Source: a virus. Taken from it: a stretch of DNA of 35,999 nt. Location: positions 1-35,999 of the IMG/VR virus record IMGVR_UViG_3300015206_000007; one strand, 5' to 3'. A model generated the notes under the pieces. That model did no database searches and had not been told where the DNA came from. It saw nothing but the letters and a program-made list of their open reading frames with translations. Positions 7,210-14,698 of this stretch are shown here, piece after piece. A program made the translations under genes and the position numbers. Positions within the stretch are counted from its first letter, which is position 1; the number at the start of each line of letters is the position of its first letter.

Positions 7210-9045
7210 CTAGCCGTTGAAGCCCGGCGCCGAGGGCACCAGCGGCGCGCCGCCCGGCGAGGTGAAGCTGCGGAACGCGGTGACGTTGGCGGCGAACACC
7301 CGCAGCTGCCCGACCACGTTGATCGGGATGTACGCATCGAGCCGATCCGGATCGAGTGCGTTGATCACCACCACGACATATTGAACGAACAGCTGGGGAT
7401 TCTGCGCCAGGCCGAGCGCGCAGAGATCCTGATAGGCGTTGATCAGCGTATTGGCGACCGCCTGCGGGGTTGCGACGTTGGGCAGGTTGAACGGATTCTC
7501 GCCGGCCAGGGCCGCGCGGCCCCATTCGTTGGTCACCGCGGTCCTTAGAAAGCGCATCGCAAACATGCCCTGCGCCATGGTCTCGATATCGAGGAAGGTC
7601 TGATCCGGCACGCCTTGCGCCGTCTGCTGATAGGTCGTCACCATGCGGTCGATCTGGCAGGTGCCGTCGACCGCGACTTTTCCCGCGGCGATGCCGTCGG
7701 CATACAGCGCCTGGCGCTCGGTCGTCGTCCACCAGGTGGTCGGATCCCGCGGCGGCAGGATGCCGGGCAGCGCCAGTGTCTGCAGCGGCCGCGACAATTC
7801 CGGCGGATTAGCGAGGTGCAGCACTTCCTGGCCGACCAGGGAGGCCGCCACTTCCCAGGGCGCCGACGGCGAAGGACCGGAGCCAAAGCCGCCGAACACC
7901 GTCACGTGTTGATCGTTGCGGCTGTTGCCGAAGGTCACCAGCGTCGACAGCGTCTGGCCGAGATCCGCCGTGGTGTAATGGCCGAACAGCTGCTGAGCCG
8001 GCGACCAGCGGCCGCTCTGATCGTTCAGAAACGCCTTGATCTCGTTGACCGAGCTGATGTCAGCGTAAGGACCGGCGATCCAGTCATATTGCGTCGAACC
8101 GAGGGCAGCCAGCGGAGCCGCGAGATCCGACGTGCCGGTGCCGCCGCTCATCGGGGTCGCTAATGCAACCGATGAAGACGCGGTCACCGCGGTGCCGGCG
8201 GCGGTCGCGGCGATCGCCGAGCCGCTGACGGTGGCGGAAAGCTCGAAGGTGCCGGTCATGGCGTTGATCGAAACCACGTAATAGGTGGTGCCGGCCGTGA
8301 AGCCGGCCGGCGCCGTGGTGCCGCCCAGCACCACCGGCGAGCCGTTGGCCAGGAATGACGGCAGCCCGCCCGCAGCCGTAAACACCGCTGGAGCCGCAAC
8401 CGTCGCCGTGACGTTGAGGGTCGCGCTGGTGTTGAGCACGTTGGGCGTGCTGGTGTCGACGATGGTCTCCAGCCCGTTGCCGAGCAGGCCCTTGTGCGCG
8501 CAGGTCAGATCCATTTTGGCCGAGTTGGTGCCGTCGACGGAAGCAATGATCGGCACGTTCTGGCCAGGCAGCGCATTGGGGCCCGACAGCGCGTTGACCG
8601 CCGCGACCGCATTGGCGCACATCATCGCCCCCGTATCCGACGAATTGACCTGAAACGTCACCTCGCGGCCCATGATGTCGAGAATGGCCGCCGCCGTGAT
8701 CCCTGGCGCCGAGAAGATGATCGAGCATGATGCGGCCGAGCCTGCCGGATCCGCCAGCGGCAGCGCCCAGAACGGCTGCAAGGGTGCCGCGGCCGCGGCC
8801 TTGTCGTACATGCCGACCAGCATCGAGTTCGGACCGAACTGCGCGACCGCGTCGTTGTGCGACATGATCGGTCCATAGGGCTTGCCGGCGGCGGCGCTGC
8901 CTTGGCTCGTCGTCTGCCCTATCAGCAGCGGCCGCGGAAAATTCTCGAACGGCGAGCCGCCGGAATTGAACTCGCCCCAGAAGAACGGGACCAGTATATT
9001 CGACGGGACCTCGTTGAACGGAACGGCGGAGAGTGAACCGGCCAT
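7210..9045 (-). CDS. Contractile tail sheath protein, Mu gpL-like, with an inserted beta-rich domain
   Basis: 611 aa from ATG 9045, ribosome site AAGGAG upstream. The N-terminus (FNEVPSNILVPFFWGEFNSG) and the MSGGTG motif at about residue 299 are typical of Mu-type sheaths, as is the C-terminal half with the PPRDPTTWWTTTERQALYADGI segment and QIDRMVTTYQ. Sheath subunits surround the tube and contract on infection. Mu gpL is about 495 residues. The excess here is largely an insertion at about residues 208-290, rich in T, A, G and V, with GFTAGTTYYVVSINAMTGTF. That domain probably decorates the sheath surface. Sheath identity is firm. Confidence 0.92.
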   Translation of the reverse strand: MAGSLSAVPFNEVPSNILVPFFWGEFNSGGSPFENFPRPLLIGQTTSQGSAAAGKPYGPIMSHNDAVAQFGPNSMLVGMYDKAAAAAPLQPFWALPLADPAGSAASCSIIFSAPGITAAAILDIMGREVTFQVNSSDTGAMMCANAVAAVNALSGPNALPGQNVPIIASVDGTNSAKMDLTCAHKGLLGNGLETIVDTSTPNVLNTSATLNVTATVAAPAVFTAAGGLPSFLANGSPVVLGGTTAPAGFTAGTTYYVVSINAMTGTFELSATVSGSAIAATAAGTAVTASSSVALATPMSGGTGTSDLAAPLAALGSTQYDWIAGPYADISSVNEIKAFLNDQSGRWSPAQQLFGHYTTADLGQTLSTLVTFGNSRNDQHVTVFGGFGSGPSPSAPWEVAASLVGQEVLHLANPPELSRPLQTLALPGILPPRDPTTWWTTTERQALYADGIAAGKVAVDGTCQIDRMVTTYQQTAQGVPDQTFLDIETMAQGMFAMRFLRTAVTNEWGRAALAGENPFNLPNVATPQAVANTLINAYQDLCALGLAQNPQLFVQYVVVVINALDPDRLDAYIPINVVGQLRVFAANVTAFRSFTSPGGAPLVPSAPGFNG

Positions 9046-9096
9046 GCTGGTGGCTCCTTGGAATGCGTTGCGGGGTGAGAAAAAAGAGGGTGGCGT

Positions 9097-9753
9097 CTAC
9101 AGCGCGTTCAGTTGTTTGGCGTCATAGGCAGCCGACGCGCGCTTGCGCCAGGCGCGGACATATCCGCGCAGCACTTCCGACTGGTTTTGGTTGGCCTCGA
9201 AGGCCGCAAACCCCATGCCGGCCTGGTCGACCGTCACGGCCGCCAGCTGGTTGAGCTGGCGAATTTCGATCGGATCCCTGACCGTGGCAGGCAGGCCGGT
9301 GAACTTGGCATCGTTGGTGTAATTGAGCAGCACATGGTGCTTGGCGCCCTCGACCAGTTTGGCGGTCGACTCGACTTCATCGAACGAAGCCTTGTTCGAC
9401 CCGATGACGTGCACCACCGAGATGCGCAAGCGACCTTCCTTGACACCGTCCAGGAACCCGATCTCCGACAGCGTGCGCAGCGTCTTGGAGAGAAGCCCGG
9501 CGCGGATATCGATCAGCGTCACTTGTGCATCGCGCAGGTTGTCGAACACCTCGACCTGGTCGTCGCTCTCCTCCAGATTGACGATCCTGGTCTTGTCGGG
9601 ATGGAAGCGATGCAGCACACCTTGCGGGTGCTCGGTATCGCGCGCGCGAACGCTGATGCCGTGGCCCTCATAATAATCCACCAGGGTGCGGGAGATCGTG
9701 GTCTTGCCGACCCCGCCCTTGTCCGCACCCACGATGACGACATGCGGACTCAT
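9097..9753 (-). CDS. ParA/MinD-type P-loop ATPase
   Basis: 218 aa. Residues 12-19 are KGGVGKTT, the deviant Walker A motif with the signature first Lys that defines the ParA/MinD/SIMIBI class. The segment VTLIDIRAGL (~residues 77-86) fits the Walker A' Asp. The protein is shorter than plasmid ParA, has no N-terminal HTH, and is closer in layout to TraL/VirC1-like ATPases. It sits between DUF2635 and the sheath gene, overlapping the former by ATGA, so it is co-translated with tail proteins. A role in partition, in positioning assembly, or as a non-structural cargo gene is open. The nearest ParB-domain genes are 18-22 kb upstream. Confidence 0.85.
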   Translation of the reverse strand: MSPHVVIVGADKGGVGKTTISRTLVDYYEGHGISVRARDTEHPQGVLHRFHPDKTRIVNLEESDDQVEVFDNLRDAQVTLIDIRAGLLSKTLRTLSEIGFLDGVKEGRLRISVVHVIGSNKASFDEVESTAKLVEGAKHHVLLNYTNDAKFTGLPATVRDPIEIRQLNQLAAVTVDQAGMGFAAFEANQNQSEVLRGYVRAWRKRASAAYDAKQLNAL

Positions 9754-10070
9754 CGCGCCGGCGCCTTGCCAACCAGAAGCGGCTTTGCGGCGTTGTCAGC
9801 CACTTCGCCGGACTGGAGCGCCACCTCCGGCAGCGGCCGCTCCTTCACAGACGCTGTCATCGGCATCTCTTTCGCCGCGGCCGGCGGATTCTTCTGCCGC
9901 TCGAGCTGGGCCGCAGTCTCGTCAATGACATCGCCCTGCACGATGCGGCGGACCCAGAACTGCGTTTTCGATTTCCACTCGCCGGTCGCCAGCAGCGGCT
10001 TCCCATTATTGGGATCACGCACCAAAGCGGGCTTGTCGTCGATCAGGCATGGCTTGACGAAAACGTTCAT
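9750..10070 (-). CDS. DUF2635 protein, Mu gp38-like
   Basis: 106 aa from ATG 10070, GGAG upstream. It begins MNVFVKPCLIDDKPALVRDP, then LLATGEWKSKTQFWVRRIVQGDV. This matches the short DUF2635 fold seen in Mu gp38: a K-P start, R-D-P, and a W-x-R-R-x-x-x-G-D-V ending. The last ~50 residues are an extra Ala/Pro-rich tail. In Mu-like tails the gene lies just before the sheath gene; here only the ParA-like gene intervenes. Its biochemical role is not known. Confidence 0.8.
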   Translation of the reverse strand: MNVFVKPCLIDDKPALVRDPNNGKPLLATGEWKSKTQFWVRRIVQGDVIDETAAQLERQKNPPAAAKEMPMTASVKERPLPEVALQSGEVADNAAKPLLVGKAPAR

Positions 10071-10082
10071 CGGAAAACTCCG

Positions 10083-10940
10083 TTAAGTTGGAGGAATGAG
10101 GGAAGAGTTGCCCTCATCTGAGAAATCGAGTTGGCCCGCCGCCGGCGGCACCGGAACGCCGTCGAGAGTGGCCGAGCCTGAAACATTCGGCGTGCCGGTG
10201 CGCTGCTGGCCTGGCGGCACGATCTCCTGGCCGATCGTCACGGTCTTCAGCGGCACGGCGATCGGCATGGTCGGCATGGTGAGACCCAGCGCCTGCGCAA
10301 TCGCAACGCCATAGGATGTATCGATCAGCTGCTCGGCGACGCCGCGCAGCGGCTGCGGCAATCGATTGAGGCCGACCGGATTCTTCAGCGGCAGCGCATC
10401 GAAGGCGTCGTCCGGCACCTGCACCTTCCACACCATGCTGCGCCAGGCGAGCCGCGCGCCTTCTTCCGAGTCGCGATGCGGCGTGGTGCGCGGATCCGTC
10501 ACCATGTTGCCGGTGAGATGGCGCCAGATCTTGCCGACCGGCGCATAGAGCAACGCAAACCCGATCTCGGACTCGATACGGTCGAGCTCGGCCTCGAGCT
10601 CGGCGTCGGTCAGCGGAATGCCCGCTACATATTGACCGGGCTCACCCTCTGCCGGCTGCCAGGCGATCTGCGAGATGTCGAAACACAAATCGACGACACG
10701 CCGGAACGGCGGCCCGCCGCGATGCTGTGATCCATAACCGAGATCGCCGTCGGTATAGACCGCGATCGCCGCGCGCGGCTTGCCCTGGCGGATCAGATCA
10801 TCCTCCAAAGGATCGATGCGGCTGTCGAACACCCAATCGGCCGCGAGCGTCGGCCACACCGGCGTCTGCGCCGTCAGCTGCGCGGTCGGCCGCAGTGCTT
10901 CCAGCGTGGCCAGGCGAAGGGCTGTTCGATAGAGACCCAT
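10083..10940 (-). CDS. Putative tail terminator / tail completion protein
   Basis: 285 aa from ATG 10940, starting one base after the previous stop (TGA-C-ATG). The N-terminus is MGLYRTALRLATLEALRPTA, followed by WVFDSRIDPLEDDLI and RAAIAVYTDGD. Small head-to-tail completion proteins often begin like this, with a helix, then a target name for organising ends of the tail. The region after residue ~200 is Pro/Val-rich and probably flexible. It occupies the slot between the gpFII-like connector and DUF2635 where Mu carries its gp37-type protein. I did not recognise a Pfam family, so the functional call is by position. Confidence 0.5.
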   Translation of the reverse strand: MGLYRTALRLATLEALRPTAQLTAQTPVWPTLAADWVFDSRIDPLEDDLIRQGKPRAAIAVYTDGDLGYGSQHRGGPPFRRVVDLCFDISQIAWQPAEGEPGQYVAGIPLTDAELEAELDRIESEIGFALLYAPVGKIWRHLTGNMVTDPRTTPHRDSEEGARLAWRSMVWKVQVPDDAFDALPLKNPVGLNRLPQPLRGVAEQLIDTSYGVAIAQALGLTMPTMPIAVPLKTVTIGQEIVPPGQQRTGTPNVSGSATLDGVPVPPAAGQLDFSDEGNSSLIPPT

Positions 10941-10941
10941 G

Positions 10942-11202
10942 TCAGTTCAAACTTTCCGCCGGCATGTCCGGCGGCTCGCCGTGCATGCCTTCCGCGAAAA
11001 TGAAGCCGCTGCCCCTCGGTCCCTGGATGGCCGTGAACCACGCGCCGCATTTGCAGCGCGGCCACGCATCCCCATCTGCCAGTTTGAATCCCTCGACCGC
11101 GTCGCCGGGAGCCGGATCGCCGACGTCGAGATCGCGCGTGATGCGGCCGATCTCGTGGCCCTTTTCGCAAAAGACCATTTCGCCTTTGAGAGCGTAGCGC
11201 AT
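10942..11202 (-). CDS. Small putative zinc-ribbon protein, 86 aa
   Basis: 86 aa from ATG 11202, two bases after the connector gene stop. Cysteines are arranged as CEKGHEIG near the N-terminus and RCKCGAWF in the middle, a likely metal-binding ribbon (C-x2-GH ... C-x-C). The remaining sequence is polar with no membrane segment. No family is recognised. Its place between the connector and tail-completion genes suggests a morphogenesis role, but a cargo gene is equally possible. Confidence 0.6.
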   Translation of the reverse strand: MRYALKGEMVFCEKGHEIGRITRDLDVGDPAPGDAVEGFKLADGDAWPRCKCGAWFTAIQGPRGSGFIFAEGMHGEPPDMPAESLN

Positions 11203-11204
11203 CG

Positions 11205-11639
11205 TCAGTTTCCTGCCGCCGGCGTTCCGGGTGTCAGTAGGTTGAGATCGAGCGCCGCACGCCCTACCCCATTGGGGCGCGGCTCCGCGATTTTGAAAAC
11301 GTCGCCGGTCTTCAGCCTGACCACATGGTCACCGTTCTTCGGCAGATAGGGCAATCGACACAGCGCGAGATCGCAGACCGGGCGATTGGAAGCATGGCCG
11401 GGATGTTCCGGCTTCAGTCCCTGCTTGCGCGTTTCGGCCGAGAAGGCGCGGGCGTAGGCTCCCTGGTAGACGGCGATGAAACAGGGAACGATGGCGCGGA
11501 TCGTATCCGCGACAGCGCGGCTATTGACGTCCGGCGTCGCCATCGGCAGGTATTGCCAGGCTTCGCCGAACACGTCGTCGATGCCCTCCGAGGCCACCGC
11601 GAAGCTTTCCTCAAACAGGCTCGCGCCGAAATCGCTCAT
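11205..11639 (-). CDS. Head-tail connector, lambda gpFII-like
   Basis: 144 aa from ATG 11639, which overlaps the preceding stop as ATGA; the open frame continues upstream only through the preceding genes. The opening MSDFGASLFEESFAVASEGI resembles lambda gpFII (MADFDNLFDAAIARADETI as I remember it). The end has VVRLKTGDVFKIAEPRPNG, matching the FII-type stretch on gate loading and the final beta-strands. gpFII forms the ring at the head base where the tail docks. The extra central ~40 residues (Ala-rich helix, then KPEHPGHASNRPVC) are longer than lambda's. Good but not certain. Confidence 0.7.
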   Translation of the reverse strand: MSDFGASLFEESFAVASEGIDDVFGEAWQYLPMATPDVNSRAVADTIRAIVPCFIAVYQGAYARAFSAETRKQGLKPEHPGHASNRPVCDLALCRLPYLPKNGDHVVRLKTGDVFKIAEPRPNGVGRAALDLNLLTPGTPAAGN

Positions 11640-11908
11640 GAAACGACCGGCCAAGCCCAGCTGCAGGATGGAAATCCTTTCGGCGTCTTGCCGGTGCCTT
11701 GCCGCGACACATTCAACCGCGGCACCGGCATGCCACCGTTCGGAAACACGATCAGGTTGACGACATCGCCCGATACCACGCCGGTGATCTTCGCGGCGTG
11801 CTCGGAACTGCCGTTCCATTGTTCGTCGCCATGACTGGTGCGATACAGCACGTCCCGGCACAGCGACGGCCGCCGCGGTGCGCGATTGCTCGTTTCCGGC
11901 TTCGACAT
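11636..11908 (-). CDS. Small conserved phage protein, 90 aa
   Basis: 90 aa from ATG 11908. The core VVSGDVVNLIVFPNGGMPVP preceded by YRTSHGDEQWNGSSEHAAKI matches a pattern I know from small phage proteins of many genera: an EHPAIV-like start, V-N-L-x-V-F-P-D/N-G-G, and a W-x-W-P ending (here SWAWPVV). Function is unknown. It lies directly after the capsid gene, overlaps the connector gene by ATGA, and may be a head accessory protein. Confidence 0.65.
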   Translation of the reverse strand: MSKPETSNRAPRRPSLCRDVLYRTSHGDEQWNGSSEHAAKITGVVSGDVVNLIVFPNGGMPVPRLNVSRQGTGKTPKGFPSCSWAWPVVS

Positions 11909-11929
11909 TTTTTCTTCCTGCCACCAAAG

Positions 11930-11953
11930 CCCTCTCCCGCCAGCGGGAGAGGG
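11930..11953. repeat. Perfect palindrome, likely dispersed extragenic repeat
   Basis: Two 11-base arms, CCCTCTCCCGC and GCGGGAGAGGG, separated by CA. It lies in the gap between the capsid stop and the 90-aa gene. The same type of element (CCCTCTCCCGC, two bases, then its complement) recurs in Bradyrhizobiaceae genomes to my knowledge. On the transcribed strand it forms a very strong hairpin but lacks an immediate U-run, so it may stabilise or segment the capsid mRNA rather than terminate. Confidence 0.75.
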
Positions 11954-11971
11954 GCACGATCTCTTGCGGAA

Positions 11972-13054
11972 TCAATCGGTCGAGGCGCGCTTGCCGGAGA
12001 GCAACGCGCCCGGCATCGTGCAAACGAACAGCGGATAGCTGAACACCTCGACGTCGGCCCACATGTCGCGCTGCTCATCCATCACGATCCACGAATAAGC
12101 GTCGAGGCCCGGCGTGTTGACGAATTCGAACCGCGGCGCCGGGGCATAGGCCTCCTGGAAGATGCCGGCATTGATCGGGAAGAACTTTGCCCGCGTGGTC
12201 GGCACGCCGACGACGGGCGTCGGGCTGGTGGTCGAGCCCGCATTGGCGCCGACGGGCGGCACAGGATCGGCATCGTCGGTCGAGCGATAGTTGATCCAGT
12301 TGATGCCGCCGAAGTTGAAGGCGGTGAACGCATTGGCGTCGCGCAGCTCAGCAGCCGCCGACCAGTTCAGGAAGGTCTGCCGCACTTCGGAATGGGCGGT
12401 GAAGGCGTCGAAGAATTCATCGCCGCAGAGCGCGCCGATCTTGACGTTGTCGCCGCCGACGCCGAGCAGCTTGCGCTTGACGTGGCGGATGGTCTGGTTG
12501 CACATCTCGCGGATGATGCCGGATGCCGGCGAGACGTTCTGCAGGTCCCAGTTCACTTCCGCGGACTGCGGCTGGTTAAATTCATTGTTCCAGTTGTAGA
12601 TGACGGAACCGTCGGCATCGAGCAGCGCACCCTGCAGGCAGGTCAGCCGCCAGTTTTCCTTGGTCAGTTCGAAATCCTTGCCGATCAGGAACTGGCGCCG
12701 CGCGACTTCCGTCATCAGCTGCTTCATCTCGGTCTCGGAACCGAAGGCGCGAATGCCCTGCAATTCGTCGGCCATGACGCGCGAGCCTTCGCCGAGCGCC
12801 TTGGCGATGAAGGAACGCGCGTCGCGAATATCAACGCCCCGCTGTTTCGGCGGCGCGGAGCGCGGCTGCGTCAGGATCAGCGCGGGACCGTTGGAGCGTT
12901 CTTCGATCCACACCGCGGTGGTGCGGACCGGACGCTTTGTGAACAGGCCGGGAATGGTGCCGAGCAGGCTCGGCGTGAACGCCATCTTGTCGACGGCGGC
13001 AGTGAGTGAGACCGCGGCGAAAGCATCCGCGCGGAAGGCGTCCATGGTGAGCAT
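11972..13054 (-). CDS. Major capsid protein, lambda gpE-like
   Basis: 360 aa from ATG 13054, with AGGAGAA as ribosome binding site; the frame is open upstream only through non-coding DNA and the decoration gene. The start MLTMDAFRADAFAAVSLTAA, then KMAFTPSLLGTIPGLFTKRPV and the segment with QRGVDIRDARSFIAKALGEGSRV are hallmarks of lambda gpE-type capsid subunits. Lambda gpE is 341 aa, so the size fits. It assembles the icosahedral shell with the portal and nested scaffold encoded upstream, stabilised by the decoration protein. Confidence 0.93.
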   Translation of the reverse strand: MLTMDAFRADAFAAVSLTAAVDKMAFTPSLLGTIPGLFTKRPVRTTAVWIEERSNGPALILTQPRSAPPKQRGVDIRDARSFIAKALGEGSRVMADELQGIRAFGSETEMKQLMTEVARRQFLIGKDFELTKENWRLTCLQGALLDADGSVIYNWNNEFNQPQSAEVNWDLQNVSPASGIIREMCNQTIRHVKRKLLGVGGDNVKIGALCGDEFFDAFTAHSEVRQTFLNWSAAAELRDANAFTAFNFGGINWINYRSTDDADPVPPVGANAGSTTSPTPVVGVPTTRAKFFPINAGIFQEAYAPAPRFEFVNTPGLDAYSWIVMDEQRDMWADVEVFSYPLFVCTMPGALLSGKRASTD

Positions 13055-13071
13055 GGTGGTTCTCCTGAAAA

Positions 13072-13101
13072 GGCGGGGGTTGTTTCCCCGCCTTCGCGGG
13101 G
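13072..13101 (-). promoter_or_regulatory. Hairpin immediately upstream of the capsid gene ribosome binding site
   Basis: On the - strand the sequence reads GGCGGGG-AAACAAC-CCCCGCC-TTTT and then AGGAGAACC before the capsid ATG. It is a 7-bp GC stem with U-run, so terminator-like. A competing stem uses CCCCG with CGGGG at 13096-13101. Lying in the gap between decoration and capsid genes, it may be an attenuator, an mRNA-processing or stability element, or an extragenic repeat. Confidence 0.55.
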
Positions 13102-13163
13102 AGTGGATGGGACGACGAAACGCGAGAGCAGGACGCGCCGGCGACAAACGAAGACGTTTGCGC

Positions 13164-14105
13164 CTAGCGAATAACGATGCCGAGCGGGGGGGCGAGCAGC
13201 GCGGCGTTGATGGCCGCGATCTGGGCGGCGCTGGCGCCGGCCGGATAGGTGATATCGACGCCGCGGACTTCCGCCTCGCGCACGATCGCGGTCGCGGTCG
13301 TGGTCGCACCCGACGTGACGGTGTTGACATTGGCCCAGTTGATCGCGGCCGGATTCTGCGAACCGTCGTTCGCGGTGAAGGTGATGGTGTCACCAGACAC
13401 GACGCCGCCGGCGGCAGCGTTCGCCGACATCGTTACCGTGTTGTTCGCGGTGTTGACCGACAGCACCGTGGTGCCGGCGGGAATGACGCCGGAGGTCGTC
13501 AAGTCGGCGACCACCATACCGGGGATGATCGCGGGCACGCTCACATTGCCGGGTGCATTCAGCGACGGAATGCCGCCCGCGAAAGTCAGCACGGCGCTGC
13601 CGGAGGCGGTCGCCGCGGTGGTGACCGCCGACGATACGCCGAGCGCAACGAACTCGCCAGCATCCGAGGGATCGGTTTCAGTGACCGCGATGGTGAACGA
13701 GTCGCCTGCGACAAAAGCGGTCCCGCCAGCTGTGATGGTGAAACCGATCTGACTGGCGAAGGCCGTGGCCGTCTTCGCGATGGCGACGAGATTGCCGAGG
13801 GGATCGAACACCTCGAACTCGGTTGCCGAGATCGCCACGATGCGATAGCTGCCGGCCTGGACGCCGACCTCGACGGCCGGCGTGGAAACCGTGCCGTTGC
13901 CGGTATTGCCGGACGCTGCCGCCGCAGCACCCGCCGCGAAGCTGCCGTCGCCCTTGGTCGCCATGCCGAGAATCTGGCCGGCAATCAAATTCTGGTTCGC
14001 CGCGATCAGGATCGCCTGGCGCGAATAGCGGCCAGGCGCCTCGGAAACCATGAAGCCGCCGGCGTGACGGTTTTCGGTGAGGACAATGCCAGAGTTCGTC
14101 GTCAT
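13164..14105 (-). CDS. Head decoration protein, lambda gpD-like, enlarged
   Basis: 313 aa from ATG 14105, with GGAG seven bases upstream (a TTG four codons earlier is less likely). The N-terminal ~60 residues (VLTENRHAGGFMVSEAPGRY, then ILIAANQNLIAGQILG) match the family of lambda gpD-type decoration proteins that sit on the capsid 3-fold axes and stabilise the shell. Lambda gpD is about 110 aa. The extra ~200 residues consist of T/A/G/V-rich beta repeats, including a segment with IPAGTTVLSVNTANNTVTM. These are likely displayed on the capsid surface, as in other enlarged decoration proteins. Confidence 0.78.
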   Translation of the reverse strand: MTTNSGIVLTENRHAGGFMVSEAPGRYSRQAILIAANQNLIAGQILGMATKGDGSFAAGAAAAASGNTGNGTVSTPAVEVGVQAGSYRIVAISATEFEVFDPLGNLVAIAKTATAFASQIGFTITAGGTAFVAGDSFTIAVTETDPSDAGEFVALGVSSAVTTAATASGSAVLTFAGGIPSLNAPGNVSVPAIIPGMVVADLTTSGVIPAGTTVLSVNTANNTVTMSANAAAGGVVSGDTITFTANDGSQNPAAINWANVNTVTSGATTTATAIVREAEVRGVDITYPAGASAAQIAAINAALLAPPLGIVIR

Positions 14106-14191
14106 GTCAGGCTCCAATCATGGGCAAGAGGTGCGAGGGGTTGAAGGAAGGTCGTGAACGGCGCGGTGGCGACGGGCTTGCGCCCGCGCCG

Positions 14192-14698
14192 TCAGCGCCG
14201 GGTGTTTCTGGTCTGCTCGGCGTTGATCTTGCCGACGACGTCGTCCCATTCGGCGGAGACCTTCGCCTCGGCCGAGCCGTCGGGCTTTGGCGTGGGATCG
14301 ATCGCATCGGTGTCGGCGGCATCGGCGGCACGCTGGGCCAGGGTGGCGCGCACTTTTGCGATCGGCGTCTTGGCCCCGATGAATCCGGAGGCGAGCTGCG
14401 GCGCCTTCGCGATTTGGCAGAGTTGCGCAGTCTCGGTCGCGTCTTCGACCGAATAGGCCGTCGCGGCGGCCTGGGGCGCCTTTGCTCCCGGCGTCTTTGC
14501 CACATACTCTTCCTGGTCGTCGGCCTCGGCGCGGGTATGACCGCACAGCTCGCATTTCTCGCCCGGTCCCGGCGCCGACATGGTCTTGGCGGGAACGGCT
14601 GCAGCAGCCGCAGCCGCGCCGGCAGCCGGTGCGGCCGGATCGACTTTTGCCGCGGGCGCCGGCAGCGACGTGGACGAATTCAGTTTCTCGGTGTTCAT
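14192..14698 (-). CDS. Nested scaffold protein (Nu3-like), in-frame internal start
   Basis: An ATG at 14698 in the protease frame is preceded by AAGGGA seven bases upstream, giving a 168-aa product, MNTEKLNSSTSLPAPAAK... It would be identical to the C-terminus of the protease. In lambda, Nu3 is the in-frame C-terminal part of gene C and acts as scaffold. Here the Ala/Pro-rich linker then CELCGH and a helical C-terminus suits that role. The site is judged by ribosome binding site quality and the lambda parallel only. Confidence 0.6.
   Translation of the reverse strand: MNTEKLNSSTSLPAPAAKVDPAAPAAGAAAAAAAVPAKTMSAPGPGEKCELCGHTRAEADDQEEYVAKTPGAKAPQAAATAYSVEDATETAQLCQIAKAPQLASGFIGAKTPIAKVRATLAQRAADAADTDAIDPTPKPDGSAEAKVSAEWDDVVGKINAEQTRNTRR

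Noticed and set aside
11640-12062. Upstream extension of the gpFII-like frame
   Set aside because: Overlaps two other genes in another frame; ATG 11639 has ATGA coupling and the family N-terminus.
13055-13393. Upstream extension of the capsid frame
   Set aside because: Runs through the decoration gene and a hairpin; the ATG at 13054 has AGGAGAA and matches gpE starts.
11699-14144. Long open + strand frames across the capsid and decoration genes
   Set aside because: Antisense shadows of well-identified - strand structural genes; they lack ribosome sites and domain content.
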